A stretch of DNA of 64,000 nt from Gemmatimonadota bacterium (GCA_016191225.1 JACPPC010000022.1:62001-126000); one strand, 5' to 3'. Positions 36,352-45,864 are shown, numbered from the stretch's first letter. The notes: a model not told the origin generated them from the sequence alone. Translations and numbers: made by a program.

Positions 36352-37575
36352 ATGACCACCCCACGCCCGATCTCCCGACGCGAGTTCGCCCGGCTCGCGG
36401 CCGCCGCTGCTGCGCTCCCGCCGCTCGTCCCGAGCCCCCTCGACAGGCTCCGCTCGCGCACCGCCGGCCTCGCCCGCGGTTCGCTTGTGCCCCCTGGCGC
36501 GCCCGTCTCGCCGGGCGCGGGGCCCCTGTCACCGGCCTGGCCCGGCTACGACCAGGCGATCGTCATCGACTGCCTCGCCACGCCGGGGCCGTTCAACGTG
36601 CCCAACATGTTCGCGGCGCCGTACACCGCGGCGATGGTCGCCAACGCCCGCGCCTCGGGGATCACCGCCGTGAACGTGACCCTCGGCGCCGGCGACAACG
36701 GCACCGCCGCCTTCGTGAACACGGTGCGGGGGATCGCCTTCGCCGAGCGGGAGCTCGAGGCCCACGGCGACGCCTTCCTCAAGGTGCGCACCGCGGCCGA
36801 CATCGCGCGCGCCAGGGCGTCGGGCCGGCTCGGGCTCATCTACGGCTTCCAGGACGCCACGATGTTCGAGGACGACGCCGGCCGCGTGGACCTCTTTCAC
36901 CAGCTCGGCGTGCGGATCTGCCAGCTCACCTACAACGTGCGCAACCTCGTGGGCGACGGCTGCCTCGAGCCGGCCAATGGCGGGCTGAGCGCCTTCGGCC
37001 GCCGGGTGGTGGCGCGCATGAACGCCGCGGGAATGCTCGTGGACCTGAGCCACGTGGGGGAGCGCACCACCCTCGACGCGATCGCGGCATCCACCAGGCC
37101 GGTGGCCGTCACCCACAGCGGCTGCAAGGCGGTGAACGACGTGCCGCGCAACAAGACCGACGACCAGCTGCGGAGGCTCGCCGCCAAGGGGGGCGTGGTG
37201 GGCATCTATATGATGCCGTTCCTGCGGGGGTCGGGGCAGCCGGGGCCCGACGACTTCGTGCGCCACGTGGAGCACGCCGTGAACACCTGCGGCGAGGACC
37301 ACGTGGGCGTCGGCAGCGACCTGTCGATCACCCCGCTCGACCTGACGCCGGAGTTCCGCGCGCTGCACGCGGGGTTCGTGCGCCAGCGGCGCGCGGCGGG
37401 CATCTCGGCCCCCGGCGAGGCCGAGGACGTGTTCAACTACGTGCCCGAGTTCAACACGCCGCGTCGGATGGAGCTGGTGGCCGACGCGCTCGCGAGGAAG
37501 GGGCACGGCTCGGCCAGGATCCTCAAGATCCTCGGCGCCAACTGGCAGCGGCTCTTCGGCGAGGTGTGGGCGTAG
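36352..37575 (+). CDS. M19 dipeptidase-like protein, Tat-exported, lacking HxD
   Basis: 407 residues. SRREFARLAAAAAALPPL is a twin-arginine signal. The renal-dipeptidase fold is recognisable by IYGFQDATMF, QLTYNVRNLVGDG, DLSHVGERTTLDAI, VTHSGCKAVNDVPRNKTDDQLR and HVGVGSDLSI. The first metal motif, normally DxHxD after the first strand, reads VIDCLATPG here, so a His and an Asp ligand are absent. Catalysis by the usual binuclear zinc site is therefore doubtful; the protein may bind one metal or act on other substrates. The ATG at 36352 begins the Tat signal. Confidence 0.82.
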   Translation: MTTPRPISRREFARLAAAAAALPPLVPSPLDRLRSRTAGLARGSLVPPGAPVSPGAGPLSPAWPGYDQAIVIDCLATPGPFNVPNMFAAPYTAAMVANARASGITAVNVTLGAGDNGTAAFVNTVRGIAFAERELEAHGDAFLKVRTAADIARARASGRLGLIYGFQDATMFEDDAGRVDLFHQLGVRICQLTYNVRNLVGDGCLEPANGGLSAFGRRVVARMNAAGMLVDLSHVGERTTLDAIAASTRPVAVTHSGCKAVNDVPRNKTDDQLRRLAAKGGVVGIYMMPFLRGSGQPGPDDFVRHVEHAVNTCGEDHVGVGSDLSITPLDLTPEFRALHAGFVRQRRAAGISAPGEAEDVFNYVPEFNTPRRMELVADALARKGHGSARILKILGANWQRLFGEVWA

Positions 37576-37630
37576 CGAGCGGGTGCGCCCGGGGGTGGTC
37601 CCGCCCGCGCGCGACGCTGGAGCAGCCTGG

Positions 37631-40600
37631 TCACTCCGGCTTCACCGGCTCCGGTGCCCCCACCCTGTGCTCGCGCCGCCCCTCCATCCAGCGATAGAGC
37701 GTGGGGAGCACGAGCAGGGTCAGCAGCGTCGAGGTGAGCAGCCCGCCAATCACGACGGTGGCGAGCGGGCGCTGCACTTCCGCTCCGGTCCCCTGCGACA
37801 CGGCGACCGGAATGAAGCCGATGCTGGCCACGAGCGCCGTCATGAGCACGGGGCGAAGTCGTTCGCCGGCGCCACGGACCGCGGCCGTCGCGGCATCCAG
37901 CCCCGCATGGCGCAGGTGCTGGATCGTCGTGAGGAGCACGAGGCCGTTGAGCACCGCGACGCCGAACAGCGCGATGAACCCGATGGAGGCCGACACCGAC
38001 AGGTGGAGCCCGCGCAGCCACAGGGCCCCGATCCCCCCGACGGCGGCAAAGGGAAGGTTGACGAGCACGAGCGCCGCGAGCGTCCACGACTGGAGCGACG
38101 CATAGAGCAGCAGCGCGATCAGCGCGATCGAGAGGGGGACCACGAGGCGCAGGCGGGACATGGCGCGTTCCTGGTTCTCGAACTGCCCGCCGTACACGAT
38201 GAACACGCCTGGCGGCACCTTCACCTCCCGTGCGACGGCCTCCTTGACCTCGCTGACGAAGCTGCCGAGGTCTCGCCGCTGGACATTGGACTGCGCGAGC
38301 ACGTAGCGTTGTGCCCGTTCCCGGCGCACCTGCACCGGGCCCGGCTCGAGACGAATGTCCGCCAGCTGCCAGAGCGACACGCGCGCGCCGGCGGGCGTCG
38401 GCACCGCGATCGCCCCGATCGCCTCGGGCGACGTCCGCAGTTCGTCGGGATAGTACACGGACACGTCCACCGCGTAGTTCCCCTCGATCAGGCGCGTCAC
38501 GGGGCGACCGCCGACCGCCGTCTCGAGCGCCTCCTGCACCGCGGCCACCGTGATGCCGTGGCGGGCCATGGCGGCGCGATTCAGGTGAACGTTCAGGTAC
38601 GCCTGCCCCTCGGTCGCCTCGACGCGCACTTCCACGGCCCCCCGCACGCGGGAGAGTACCTCGGCGACGCGACGGGCGATCGCGAGGTTCACGTCCGCAT
38701 CGTCGCCGAACACCTTCACCGCCAGGTCCGCCCGCACGCCCGAGATCAGTTCGTCGAGCCGCATCGCCATCGGCTGCGTGATGTTGATCGCCGAGCCCGG
38801 CAGGCGCTGCGTGAGCCGTGCCCCGACCTCGTCGGAGAGGCTGTCCTTCGAGACGCCGCGCCTCCATTGATCGCGCGGCTTGAGCATCACGAACACGTCG
38901 GCCTTGTTGATGCCCATGGCGTCGCTGCCGATTTGCGGCCGGCCCACCCGGCTGACGACGGTCTGCACCTCCGGCACCCGCTGAATCGTGCGCTCGACCT
39001 CACCTTGCAGCCGCAGTGCGGAAGTCAGCGAGATGGCCGGGTCCCTGGTCACCTCGACGAGCAACGAGCCCTCATCGAGCTCGGGGAGGAACTCGGTGCC
39101 GAGACGGGGCACGAGCGCGAGGGCGCCACCGAGCACGGCCAGCGCCACGATCGCGGTCCGGCCGGGATGCGGCGCGACGCGGGCAAGCAGCGCCGCGTAT
39201 CCGCGCTCGAGGCGCGTGGCCAGCCGATCGGCGAACGCGGACTCGCGCGCGCCGCGCCGGAAGACCCAAGTGCCGACCGCAGGCACGGCAAGCAGGGCGA
39301 TCAGCAGGCTGCCGAGCAACGCCATGGCCACGGTCAGCGCCATCGGGCGGAACATCCGCGCCTCGAGGCCCTCGAGCGTGAGAATCGGCAGGTACACGAG
39401 CATGATGATCAGCACGCCGAACAGGATCGGCCGGCCCATCTCGCGGGCGGCGCTGGCCAGCCGGCGCCGGATGCCGCCGTCGTCCGCGGGCAATCGCCCG
39501 GCCAGTTCGTCGTCGTGCAGGGTGCGCACGAAGTGCTCCGTCATCACGACGGCGCCATCCACGATCATGCCGAAGTCGATCGCGCCGAGGCTCATCAGGT
39601 TGGCGGAGAGGCCAAGCCAGCGCATCCCGACGAACGCGAAGAGCAGGGAGAACGGAATCGTCGCCGCCACCAGCAGCGCCGCCCGCACATTCCCGAGAAA
39701 GAACAGGAGGACCGCGACGACCAGGAAGCCGCCCTCGAGCAGGTTCGTGCGCACCGTGGCCAGCGTGCGGCCGACAAGGTCGGTCTGGTCGTAGTAGCTG
39801 ACGACGCGCACGCCGGCCGGGAGTGCCCGGTTGATGTCGTCGACACGCGCGCGGACGCGCCGCACCACGTCGCGGCTGTTCTCTCCGCGAAGCATCATCA
39901 CGATGCCGCTGACCACTTCCCCCCGGTTGTCGCGCGAGACGGCTCCCTGCCTGATCTCCGCGCCAAAGCGTACGTCCGCCACGTCTCCGACGAGCACCGG
40001 CACGCCGGCCGAGTTCGACCGGACGACCGTGCGCCGGAGGTCGTCCAGGGTGGTGGCCTGGCCGAGCCCGCGCAGGATGTACTGCTCGTCCCGGTGCTCG
40101 AGGTAGCCGCCCGCCGCGACGGCGCTGTTGGACTGGACCGCGGCCACCACGTCGCGGAGAGTCAGGCGGAAGCTGAGCAGTCGTTCCGGCCGGATCACGA
40201 CCTGCGCCTGCCGCACGAGTCCGCCGAACGAATTGACTTCCGTCACGCCCGGTACGGTGCGGAGTTGCGGCCGCACAATGCGATCGTGCAGCGTCCGCAG
40301 CTCCATGAGGTCGCGCCCGGGCGCCTCCAGCGAATACATGTAGATTTCGGAGTTTGCCGCGGCGAGTGGCCCGAGCTGCACGTCCGCGTTCGCGGGCAGC
40401 GCGCCCCGCACGCCCTGCAGTCGTTCGCTCACCAGCGTGCGCGCCCGCTGAATGTCCATGTCGTCCTCGAAGACGATCGTGATGGACGCGAAGCCGTACT
40501 TGCTGATCGAGCGGACCACGCGCACCCGTGGCACGCCGCTCACCGCGACCTCGATCGGGAACGTGGCGAGCCGCTCGACCTCCACCGGCGACAGGCCCGG

Positions 40601-40807
40601 TACCTCCACGAGCACGGCCACCTGCACGTCGGTCAGGTCCGGGAAGGCGTCGACCCGGAGCGTGGCGAGCGCCCAGAGGCCGGCACCGACGAGCGCAACG
40701 AGGAGGGCCGCGACCAGCCGCCGGCTGCCGACGGCCCAGGCAATCGCCCCTTCCACGAACGTGGGGATCGGGGGGGCATCCGGTGGCAACGGGGCCGGCT
40801 CGCTCAC
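37631..40807 (-). CDS. RND heavy-metal efflux pump, CzcA type
   Basis: 1058 residues, full length for an HME-RND inner-membrane pump. Twelve hydrophobic segments and two large periplasmic loops. TM4 contains LGAIDFGMIVDGAVVMTEH, the DFG...D pattern of CzcA/CnrA-type pumps that use protons to expel divalent cations such as Zn, Co, Cd or Ni. Starts with GTG that overlaps the adaptor's stop by four bases (GTGA). Its partner adaptor and outer-membrane channel are directly upstream, giving a CBA operon. Confidence 0.92.
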   Translation of the reverse strand: MSEPAPLPPDAPPIPTFVEGAIAWAVGSRRLVAALLVALVGAGLWALATLRVDAFPDLTDVQVAVLVEVPGLSPVEVERLATFPIEVAVSGVPRVRVVRSISKYGFASITIVFEDDMDIQRARTLVSERLQGVRGALPANADVQLGPLAAANSEIYMYSLEAPGRDLMELRTLHDRIVRPQLRTVPGVTEVNSFGGLVRQAQVVIRPERLLSFRLTLRDVVAAVQSNSAVAAGGYLEHRDEQYILRGLGQATTLDDLRRTVVRSNSAGVPVLVGDVADVRFGAEIRQGAVSRDNRGEVVSGIVMMLRGENSRDVVRRVRARVDDINRALPAGVRVVSYYDQTDLVGRTLATVRTNLLEGGFLVVAVLLFFLGNVRAALLVAATIPFSLLFAFVGMRWLGLSANLMSLGAIDFGMIVDGAVVMTEHFVRTLHDDELAGRLPADDGGIRRRLASAAREMGRPILFGVLIIMLVYLPILTLEGLEARMFRPMALTVAMALLGSLLIALLAVPAVGTWVFRRGARESAFADRLATRLERGYAALLARVAPHPGRTAIVALAVLGGALALVPRLGTEFLPELDEGSLLVEVTRDPAISLTSALRLQGEVERTIQRVPEVQTVVSRVGRPQIGSDAMGINKADVFVMLKPRDQWRRGVSKDSLSDEVGARLTQRLPGSAINITQPMAMRLDELISGVRADLAVKVFGDDADVNLAIARRVAEVLSRVRGAVEVRVEATEGQAYLNVHLNRAAMARHGITVAAVQEALETAVGGRPVTRLIEGNYAVDVSVYYPDELRTSPEAIGAIAVPTPAGARVSLWQLADIRLEPGPVQVRRERAQRYVLAQSNVQRRDLGSFVSEVKEAVAREVKVPPGVFIVYGGQFENQERAMSRLRLVVPLSIALIALLLYASLQSWTLAALVLVNLPFAAVGGIGALWLRGLHLSVSASIGFIALFGVAVLNGLVLLTTIQHLRHAGLDAATAAVRGAGERLRPVLMTALVASIGFIPVAVSQGTGAEVQRPLATVVIGGLLTSTLLTLLVLPTLYRWMEGRREHRVGAPEPVKPE

Positions 40808-42102
40808 TTCTGCTCCCCCAGCGCGCCCTTCGCGAGCTCCGACTTCAGGATGAATGCTCCCTGCACCACGACGCGCTCGCCGGGGCGCACACCGGCCAGC
40901 ACGCGCACGTCGCGGCCCACCGGGTACATCGCACCCGCCGGTGCGAGCGACTGCACCACCACCGTCCGGCGTTCATATGATCGCGGGGCGACCTCGACGA
41001 AGAGGATGCGGTCGCTGCCGTCGTTGACAATGGCCGATTCCGGGACGAGCACCGCGGACGATGTCGCGCGCGCCTCGCGCGAGCGCACCGTGGCCAGCCG
41101 CACGGAGGCGTACATGCCCGGCCGCAGCGCGCGATTCGGGTTCGGGACGTGGATCACCGCCCGTACCGTGCGCGTTTCCGGGTTGAGTGCGTTGCGGAGT
41201 CGCTCGACGGCTCCCGCGAAGCGCAGGTTCGGGTACGCCGCAATGCCGATGGAGGCGGCCTGGCCGATGCGCACCAACGGCAACGAGACCTCGGGAATCT
41301 CCGCGACGACGTCCACCACCGACAGGTCCGCGACGGTCAGGACGGGCACGCCGGCTTCGATCGCCGTGCCCGCGAGCACATGGGCCTGCAGCACGCTACC
41401 GCGAAACGGCGACCGGAGCGTGAGCGTCGCCTGCGCGGGCGCGCCCCCGTCGAGCGCGGCGACCTCGGCGTCGGTCGCGCCCATCAGCACGAGCCGGCGC
41501 GCCGCGGCCTCGGCCAGCGCGCGCGCGCCAAGCGAGTCGGGCGACGAGCGCAGGAGGCGTGCCCGCCGCACCGCTTGCTGCAGGTCGCCCTGGGCGGCCA
41601 GGAACGCCGGACTGTAGAGCGACGCCACGGGTTGCCCGTCACCCACGTCGTCACCCTCGACGACGAGCAGGTGCTCGATGCGCCCGGCGATCCGCGACGA
41701 GGCAACGGCGACACGCCGCGGGTCGAGCTCCACTTGCCCCGGCACCTGCAGCGCCCGCTCATCTTCGTCGGCGCCCGGCCCGTCCGGGCGTGCCGGCGCC
41801 ACTCGAATGCCGGCCGCCTCGTTAGCCTGGGCCGTCAGCACGACCTTCTGTCTCGCCGGGGCATCGGCCCCGGCGGCGGCCGCCCCGCTCGCCCGGTCGC
41901 CGGCGGCCGGCGCACCGCCGCACCCGAGAACGGCGACGAGCAGCGCCGGCCCGAACCGCCGGGCAGGCGAGCCGCCAGCCATCGACACCGGGAGTCGATG
42001 ACGGCGAGGTACCGACAGGGGCATCATGGGGACGATCCGGGAAGGGAGTGGTGCGTGCGCGCCAGGCGCCGCGTGTGTTGCCGGAGGTGAAGCCGGTGTC
42101 AT
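40804..42102 (-). CDS. RND periplasmic adaptor, CzcB type
   Basis: 432 residues. Barrel-sandwich hybrid and hairpin: PGQVELDPRRVAVASSRIAGRIEHLLVVEGDDVGDGQPVASLYSP, then SPFRGSVLQAHVLAGTAIEAGVPVLTVADLS, then the beta-barrel with LRPGMYASVRL. It links the inner pump to the outer channel. The ATG at 42102 overlaps the channel gene's stop by four bases; an internal ATG at 41982 would give a cleaner lipoprotein signal (LVAVLGC), so the true start is open. Membrane-anchored by lipid or by a signal helix. Confidence 0.87.
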   Translation of the reverse strand: MTPASPPATHAAPGAHAPLPSRIVPMMPLSVPRRHRLPVSMAGGSPARRFGPALLVAVLGCGGAPAAGDRASGAAAAGADAPARQKVVLTAQANEAAGIRVAPARPDGPGADEDERALQVPGQVELDPRRVAVASSRIAGRIEHLLVVEGDDVGDGQPVASLYSPAFLAAQGDLQQAVRRARLLRSSPDSLGARALAEAAARRLVLMGATDAEVAALDGGAPAQATLTLRSPFRGSVLQAHVLAGTAIEAGVPVLTVADLSVVDVVAEIPEVSLPLVRIGQAASIGIAAYPNLRFAGAVERLRNALNPETRTVRAVIHVPNPNRALRPGMYASVRLATVRSREARATSSAVLVPESAIVNDGSDRILFVEVAPRSYERRTVVVQSLAPAGAMYPVGRDVRVLAGVRPGERVVVQGAFILKSELAKGALGEQK

Positions 42103-43460
42103 GGGAGGTCCCCCGCTGTCGCAGGCAGCCCGTGCAGGATGGCGAGAGCGTCCGCAGCGTCGATCACGGCTCGCATCCGGGCAACTTCCACGCGCTGCAA
42201 CGCCCGCTCGAAGTCGAGCAGGTCGAGGAGCGGGAGGGCGCCGGATCGGTATTGCGCGATCGCCGTCTCGCGCTCGTTCTCCGCCGCTTCCAGCAGGCCC
42301 GCGTCGAAGGACTCCAGTCGCTCGATGGCGGCCTGGTACCGTGCGCGACCTGCGCGGATGCTGGCTCGCGCGTTCGCCGTCGCCGACGCGTGCGCCGCTT
42401 GCGCCGCCTCGACCGCGCTCGCGGCGGCGGCCTCGGCGGCGACGTTCGAGGCCCGCGCCGTGAATGGGAGGGTGGCGGAGATGCCCAATACGGCGCCCAG
42501 GCTCGTGGGACCGTTTGCGGGCCCGATCCGCTGCACGCCGGCGTTCGCGCTCACCTGCGATTGCTGGGCGGCGCGCAGCTCGACCACGCCGGCGCGGGCG
42601 CGGGCCTCCGATGCGATGGCGGCGCGCACTCCGGGAAAGAGTGTCGCAAGGGAATCCGGAGGCACGCGCGCCGCGAGCACGCCGGGCCAGCCCGCCGCCA
42701 GCGCGTCGCCGCTGGCCGAGTCGAGCACGGCGGCGAGCTGCGCCGAGTCGATGCCCGCCGAGACGAGCAACTCGAGTCGCGCCACCGCGCCGGCCCACTC
42801 CGCACGGGCGCTCGCCAGGTCGCTGCGCGCCTGCAGGCGTTCGGTGCGCAACCGCAGCACGTCCAGGTAGCGCGCGTCGCCGGTGGCGAAGCGCGCACGA
42901 AGCGCATCCTCCGATTCGCCGAGCAGGCGGCCGCTGCGCTCCAGCCGCCGGATGATGCGTGCGGCGCCGGTCGTCCGGGCCACGGCTCGAACGACCTCCA
43001 TCTCGATCGCCCGCTCCCTGCCGAGCAGCTCGGCGGCGGCGGCCCCGAGCTCCACGTCCGCCCGCCCCCGCTCGGCGGCCTGCCGCGCGCCCGTGAAGAG
43101 TCCTCTCGTCACGTCGAGCTGCACGTTGCCCGAGCCGACATTGAACTTCGGCCCGTCGGCGATGGACGCCTGCAGCGCCAGCGGCGCCACGAATCCCGCG
43201 GCGTCGCGACGAGCCTGCGCCGCCGCGCGCGCGGCCCGGGCCGTGCGCACATCGACGCTCGCGACACGCGCGGCGGCCGTCAGCCGCTCGAGCAACCGGG
43301 AGAGGACGGCGCCGCGAGGCGGCACGGCCTGCGCGCTCGGAACCTCCATGGGGGCAAGGCCCAGCATCAACGCGACCGCAAGCGCCCAACTCCGGGGCGC
43401 TCCGGGCTGCCGCGCGAGCGAGGGGCACGGCACTTCAGTTCGATGTGCAGCAACGCGCAT
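42099..43460 (-). CDS. Outer-membrane efflux channel, TolC/CzcC type
   Basis: 453 residues with a signal peptide ending APMEVPSAQA. Long amphipathic helices with the repeat pattern of outer membrane efflux proteins: ALRARFATGDARYLDVLRLRTERLQARSDLASARAEW and AIAQYRSGALPLLDLLDFERALQRVEVARMRAVIDA. Forms the outer part of the efflux tube. AAGGAG lies nine bases before the ATG, which fixes the start inside a longer open frame. First gene of the czcCBA operon; the two downstream genes overlap in ATGA/GTGA fashion. Confidence 0.88.
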   Translation of the reverse strand: MRVAAHRTEVPCPSLARQPGAPRSWALAVALMLGLAPMEVPSAQAVPPRGAVLSRLLERLTAAARVASVDVRTARAARAAAQARRDAAGFVAPLALQASIADGPKFNVGSGNVQLDVTRGLFTGARQAAERGRADVELGAAAAELLGRERAIEMEVVRAVARTTGAARIIRRLERSGRLLGESEDALRARFATGDARYLDVLRLRTERLQARSDLASARAEWAGAVARLELLVSAGIDSAQLAAVLDSASGDALAAGWPGVLAARVPPDSLATLFPGVRAAIASEARARAGVVELRAAQQSQVSANAGVQRIGPANGPTSLGAVLGISATLPFTARASNVAAEAAAASAVEAAQAAHASATANARASIRAGRARYQAAIERLESFDAGLLEAAENERETAIAQYRSGALPLLDLLDFERALQRVEVARMRAVIDAADALAILHGLPATAGDLP

Positions 43461-43645
43461 CACCGTATCTCCTTGGCGAACCGGGCTCGCACCACGGGTC
43501 GTTGACGCCTGTCCGCATCCCGCGGATCGCGTGGGGCCCGAATGACCGCCGGGGACCTGCGCATTCGCAGGAGCGGCCAACCGGACCGGCAATTGTGGAG
43601 GGCCCCCCGAGGGGCACGGCGCGCGCGGGGGCGCGCCGGGACGAG

Positions 43646-44071
43646 CTACGCCACGCGCGCCAGCGGCGGCCGCAGGCGCGGCTCGGTGCTCGGGTCGGCA
43701 GGCACCCGATCGGTGCCGGGGAATCCGTCGCGCGCGGGGCGCGCGAGTTCCGGCGATGCAACGCTTGCCAGGGGCGTCGAGCCGTGCGAGTGCGCGCAGT
43801 GGCAGACGTGCACCGTGTGCGCGAACGGCGCCTTCGCCGGCCCGCCACCGGGCTCTCGCTCCGCCGCCACCGTGACCGTGCCTCGTGCGTCGCCGTCGCA
43901 GGAGTCGGCGATGGCCGCCTCGAGGCCGCCAAGCAGGATGGCGCCCATCAGCACGCGGCCAACCGAGCGACGCCACCACAACCATCCCGCGACGCGCGAA
44001 CTGGCCCCGCCACTCACACGAGCCGGTGGCGCGGCGGGCCTACTCGATCGCACTGGCGTGCGCGCGATCAT
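43646..44071 (-). CDS. Small His/Cys-rich protein near the efflux operon
   Basis: 141 residues, no named family. One hydrophobic segment (about 30-55, WRRSVGRVLMGAILLGGLEAAIA) fits a signal anchor or signal peptide, followed by a mature part with HTVHVCHCAHSHG, a cluster of four His and two Cys likely to bind a metal. The ATG at 44071 is a guess; the frame is open to 44128. It lies 185 bases upstream of the CzcC gene on the same strand, so it may lead the efflux operon as a periplasmic metal-binding or sensing protein. Confidence 0.6.
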   Translation of the reverse strand: MIARTPVRSSRPAAPPARVSGGASSRVAGWLWWRRSVGRVLMGAILLGGLEAAIADSCDGDARGTVTVAAEREPGGGPAKAPFAHTVHVCHCAHSHGSTPLASVASPELARPARDGFPGTDRVPADPSTEPRLRPPLARVA

Positions 44072-44198
44072 GGATCGGTCGGGACAGCATTGTCCCACAG
44101 CATAGCCGACGGCGACGCCCGGCGTCAAGCCGACCGGCGCGCCTTCGGCGAGCGCGCGCCGACCGTCGGTCTCGGCGACGCCCGGCGCGCACGGCGGG

Positions 44199-45026
44199 CT
44201 AACGGTGCTCGTGGTGGTCGCCGCCCCAGATCGTTGCGATGTCGGTGCCGGCGTACACGTTGGCGTGGATCATCCAGCCGAACAGTGACGCAAAGAACCG
44301 TCCCCCGGCGGCATCGCACTCGTCGGCGGTGTCGATCTCGCCCTCCGGCCCGAACTGCAGCACCCCGTTGCGCCGCTCGGTGAGGCGCGACTCCTGCCCG
44401 CGCCGCGGCAGACAGAGGTTCACGTGGCGGTGCCAGCGCCCGATCGAGAGGGGCACACGCCGGTCGAGCTCTCCCTCGCGCGTGGACTTGGGGGCCGTGT
44501 ACATCGCGCCGACCAGCTGCACCCGACCGCCGGCCTCGCGCACGTACAGCAGCGACGTCGGCTTGCCGGGGTCGAAGCGAAACGCCTCGGCCAGCGCCGC
44601 CGTCCACTTGGAGTAGTGCATCACCGCCTGGTTCTTCACGTTCGGCGCGAACAGCTTGTAGCCGTCGCGGACCGCCGCCGCGGTGTCGGCGTACGGCGCG
44701 ATCGCGGCGCGCAGGGTGTCGGCGATCGCGAGCGCCCGCGCCGAGTCGGCGGCGGTGCCGCGACGCACGGGCGAGAGGCGCACGTGCCTTCCTTCCGTCA
44801 TGTTGCGCGCCATCGCCTCGTGCACCGCGTCGCTCATGGGCTCCGGGGCGGCGGCGGGAATGGCCGGCGCGGGGGGCGCGGGGTGCCCGGCCTGCGCATG
44901 GGCGGGCGCGGCCGGGAGCATGGCGGTGGCGAGCATGGCGGTGGCGAGCATGGCGGTGGCGAGCATGGCGATCGTGACCAGCGCGGCGCCCGTGCGGCGC
45001 ACGATGCTCAATGGGAGGCGGTACAT
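44199..45026 (-). CDS. Exported protein of unknown function with repeat-built signal peptide
   Basis: 275 residues. The signal peptide core is a run of MLATA units (MLATAMLATAMLATAML), then PAAPAHAQ. The mature protein has KLFAPNVKNQAVMHYSKW, LYVREAGGRVQLVGAMYTAP, RWHRHVNLCLPRRG and a final WMIHANVYAG...GGDHHEHR, with many His residues near the C-terminus. I do not know the family; the pattern recurs in environmental bacteria as a hypothetical exported protein. It may be a metal-binding periplasmic protein. The tandem DNA repeat inside the signal is reported separately. Confidence 0.75.
   Translation of the reverse strand: MYRLPLSIVRRTGAALVTIAMLATAMLATAMLATAMLPAAPAHAQAGHPAPPAPAIPAAAPEPMSDAVHEAMARNMTEGRHVRLSPVRRGTAADSARALAIADTLRAAIAPYADTAAAVRDGYKLFAPNVKNQAVMHYSKWTAALAEAFRFDPGKPTSLLYVREAGGRVQLVGAMYTAPKSTREGELDRRVPLSIGRWHRHVNLCLPRRGQESRLTERRNGVLQFGPEGEIDTADECDAAGGRFFASLFGWMIHANVYAGTDIATIWGGDHHEHR
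44916..44970. repeat. 15-bp tandem repeat coding the signal-peptide core
   Basis: Three full head-to-tail copies of GAGCATGGCGGTGGC (44916-44930, 44931-44945, 44946-44960) and a 10-base partial copy to 44970. On the minus strand each unit encodes five residues of the hydrophobic core, so copy changes keep the frame and alter signal length. Confidence 0.85.
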
Positions 45027-45140
45027 TCGGTCGTCCTCCGTCGGGCGCCGGGTGCGGCTACCGCGGGTTGGCGTGGCGTTCGGAGGTGAGGCGGGCGGCG
45101 TCCCGCCCGAACGCGTTAGACTGAGGGGAAGATGAGCACG

Positions 45141-45334
45141 GCGCAACCACGGAGCCACGGAACACGACGACGGAGGCGTACGGAGGAAGCAACCGCACAT
45201 GCGTGGGGGCGCCGTCGCCGCACTCACCGCCGGGGTACGCAAACCGCCCCGTGGCTGTGTTCCCAGGGGTCCGTTGCCCTTGACGTTGCCTCCTTTGTGC
45301 ACCTTCGTGCTCCTCTGAGTCTCCATGGTTGCGC
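45141..45334. repeat. Inverted-repeat intergenic element
   Basis: The left end reads GCGCAACCACGGAG and the right end CTCCATGGTTGCGC, reverse complements with one mismatch, 194 bases end to end. Further inside are repeated GGAGG and CGTGCTCC-type words. The block has no credible gene and resembles the CACGGAG-rich intergenic repeats scattered in several environmental phyla. It fills most of the gap between the exported protein (starts 45026) and the thioredoxin-like gene. Confidence 0.55.
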
Positions 45335-45369
45335 CCCTCTCAGCTTCCTCGCCCTTCCCCTCCGCCCGC

Positions 45370-45864
45370 ATGCGACTCCTCTCGTCCCTCGTTGTTATCT
45401 CGGCCCTCGCTGCCATGCCGGCGCCGCTCGCCAGCCAGGAGGGGCTCGCGGTCGGCTCCATGGTCCCCGCCAAGGCCCCGCTCGAGACGCTCGACGGCAA
45501 GCCGGCCGACCTCTCGCAGTTCGTGGGCAAGGGGCCGGTGGTGTTCGAGTTCTGGGCCAGCTGGTGCCCCAATTGCCGCATGCTCGAATCACAAATCTCG
45601 GCGCTGGCCAGGCGGTACGCGGGAAGAGTGCAGTTCGTGTTCGTCGCCGTGTCGGTGAACCAGCCGGTCGCGCTGGTCCGGAAGCACATCGCCACGCATC
45701 CCCTTCCTGGCGTGGTGCTCTACGACAGGCAGGGCTTCGCCAGCGAGGCCTACGAGGCGCCGGCCACGAGCTACGTGGTGATCGTGAATGCGAAGGGCCG
45801 GGTGGTATACTCCGGCACCGGCGGGGCGCAGAAGCTGGGCGCCGCCGTGGCGAGGGCGCTATAG
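45370..45864 (+). CDS. TlpA-type exported thioredoxin-like protein
   Basis: 164 residues with signal peptide (MRLLSSLVVISALAAMPAPLASQ). The redox-active site is WASWCPNCR, and the fold follows with PVALVRKHIATHPLPGVVLYD and the cis-Pro loop APATSYVVIV. TlpA/ResA proteins reduce Cys pairs in the periplasm, often in cytochrome or copper-centre maturation. The ATG at 45370 is chosen over one at 45325 because it begins the signal peptide. Confidence 0.88.
   Translation: MRLLSSLVVISALAAMPAPLASQEGLAVGSMVPAKAPLETLDGKPADLSQFVGKGPVVFEFWASWCPNCRMLESQISALARRYAGRVQFVFVAVSVNQPVALVRKHIATHPLPGVVLYDRQGFASEAYEAPATSYVVIVNAKGRVVYSGTGGAQKLGAAVARAL

Noticed and set aside
37576-37630. GC-rich inverted repeat between M19 gene and czcA as a terminator
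   Set aside because: GCGGG and CCCGC pairing is short and common in DNA of this composition.
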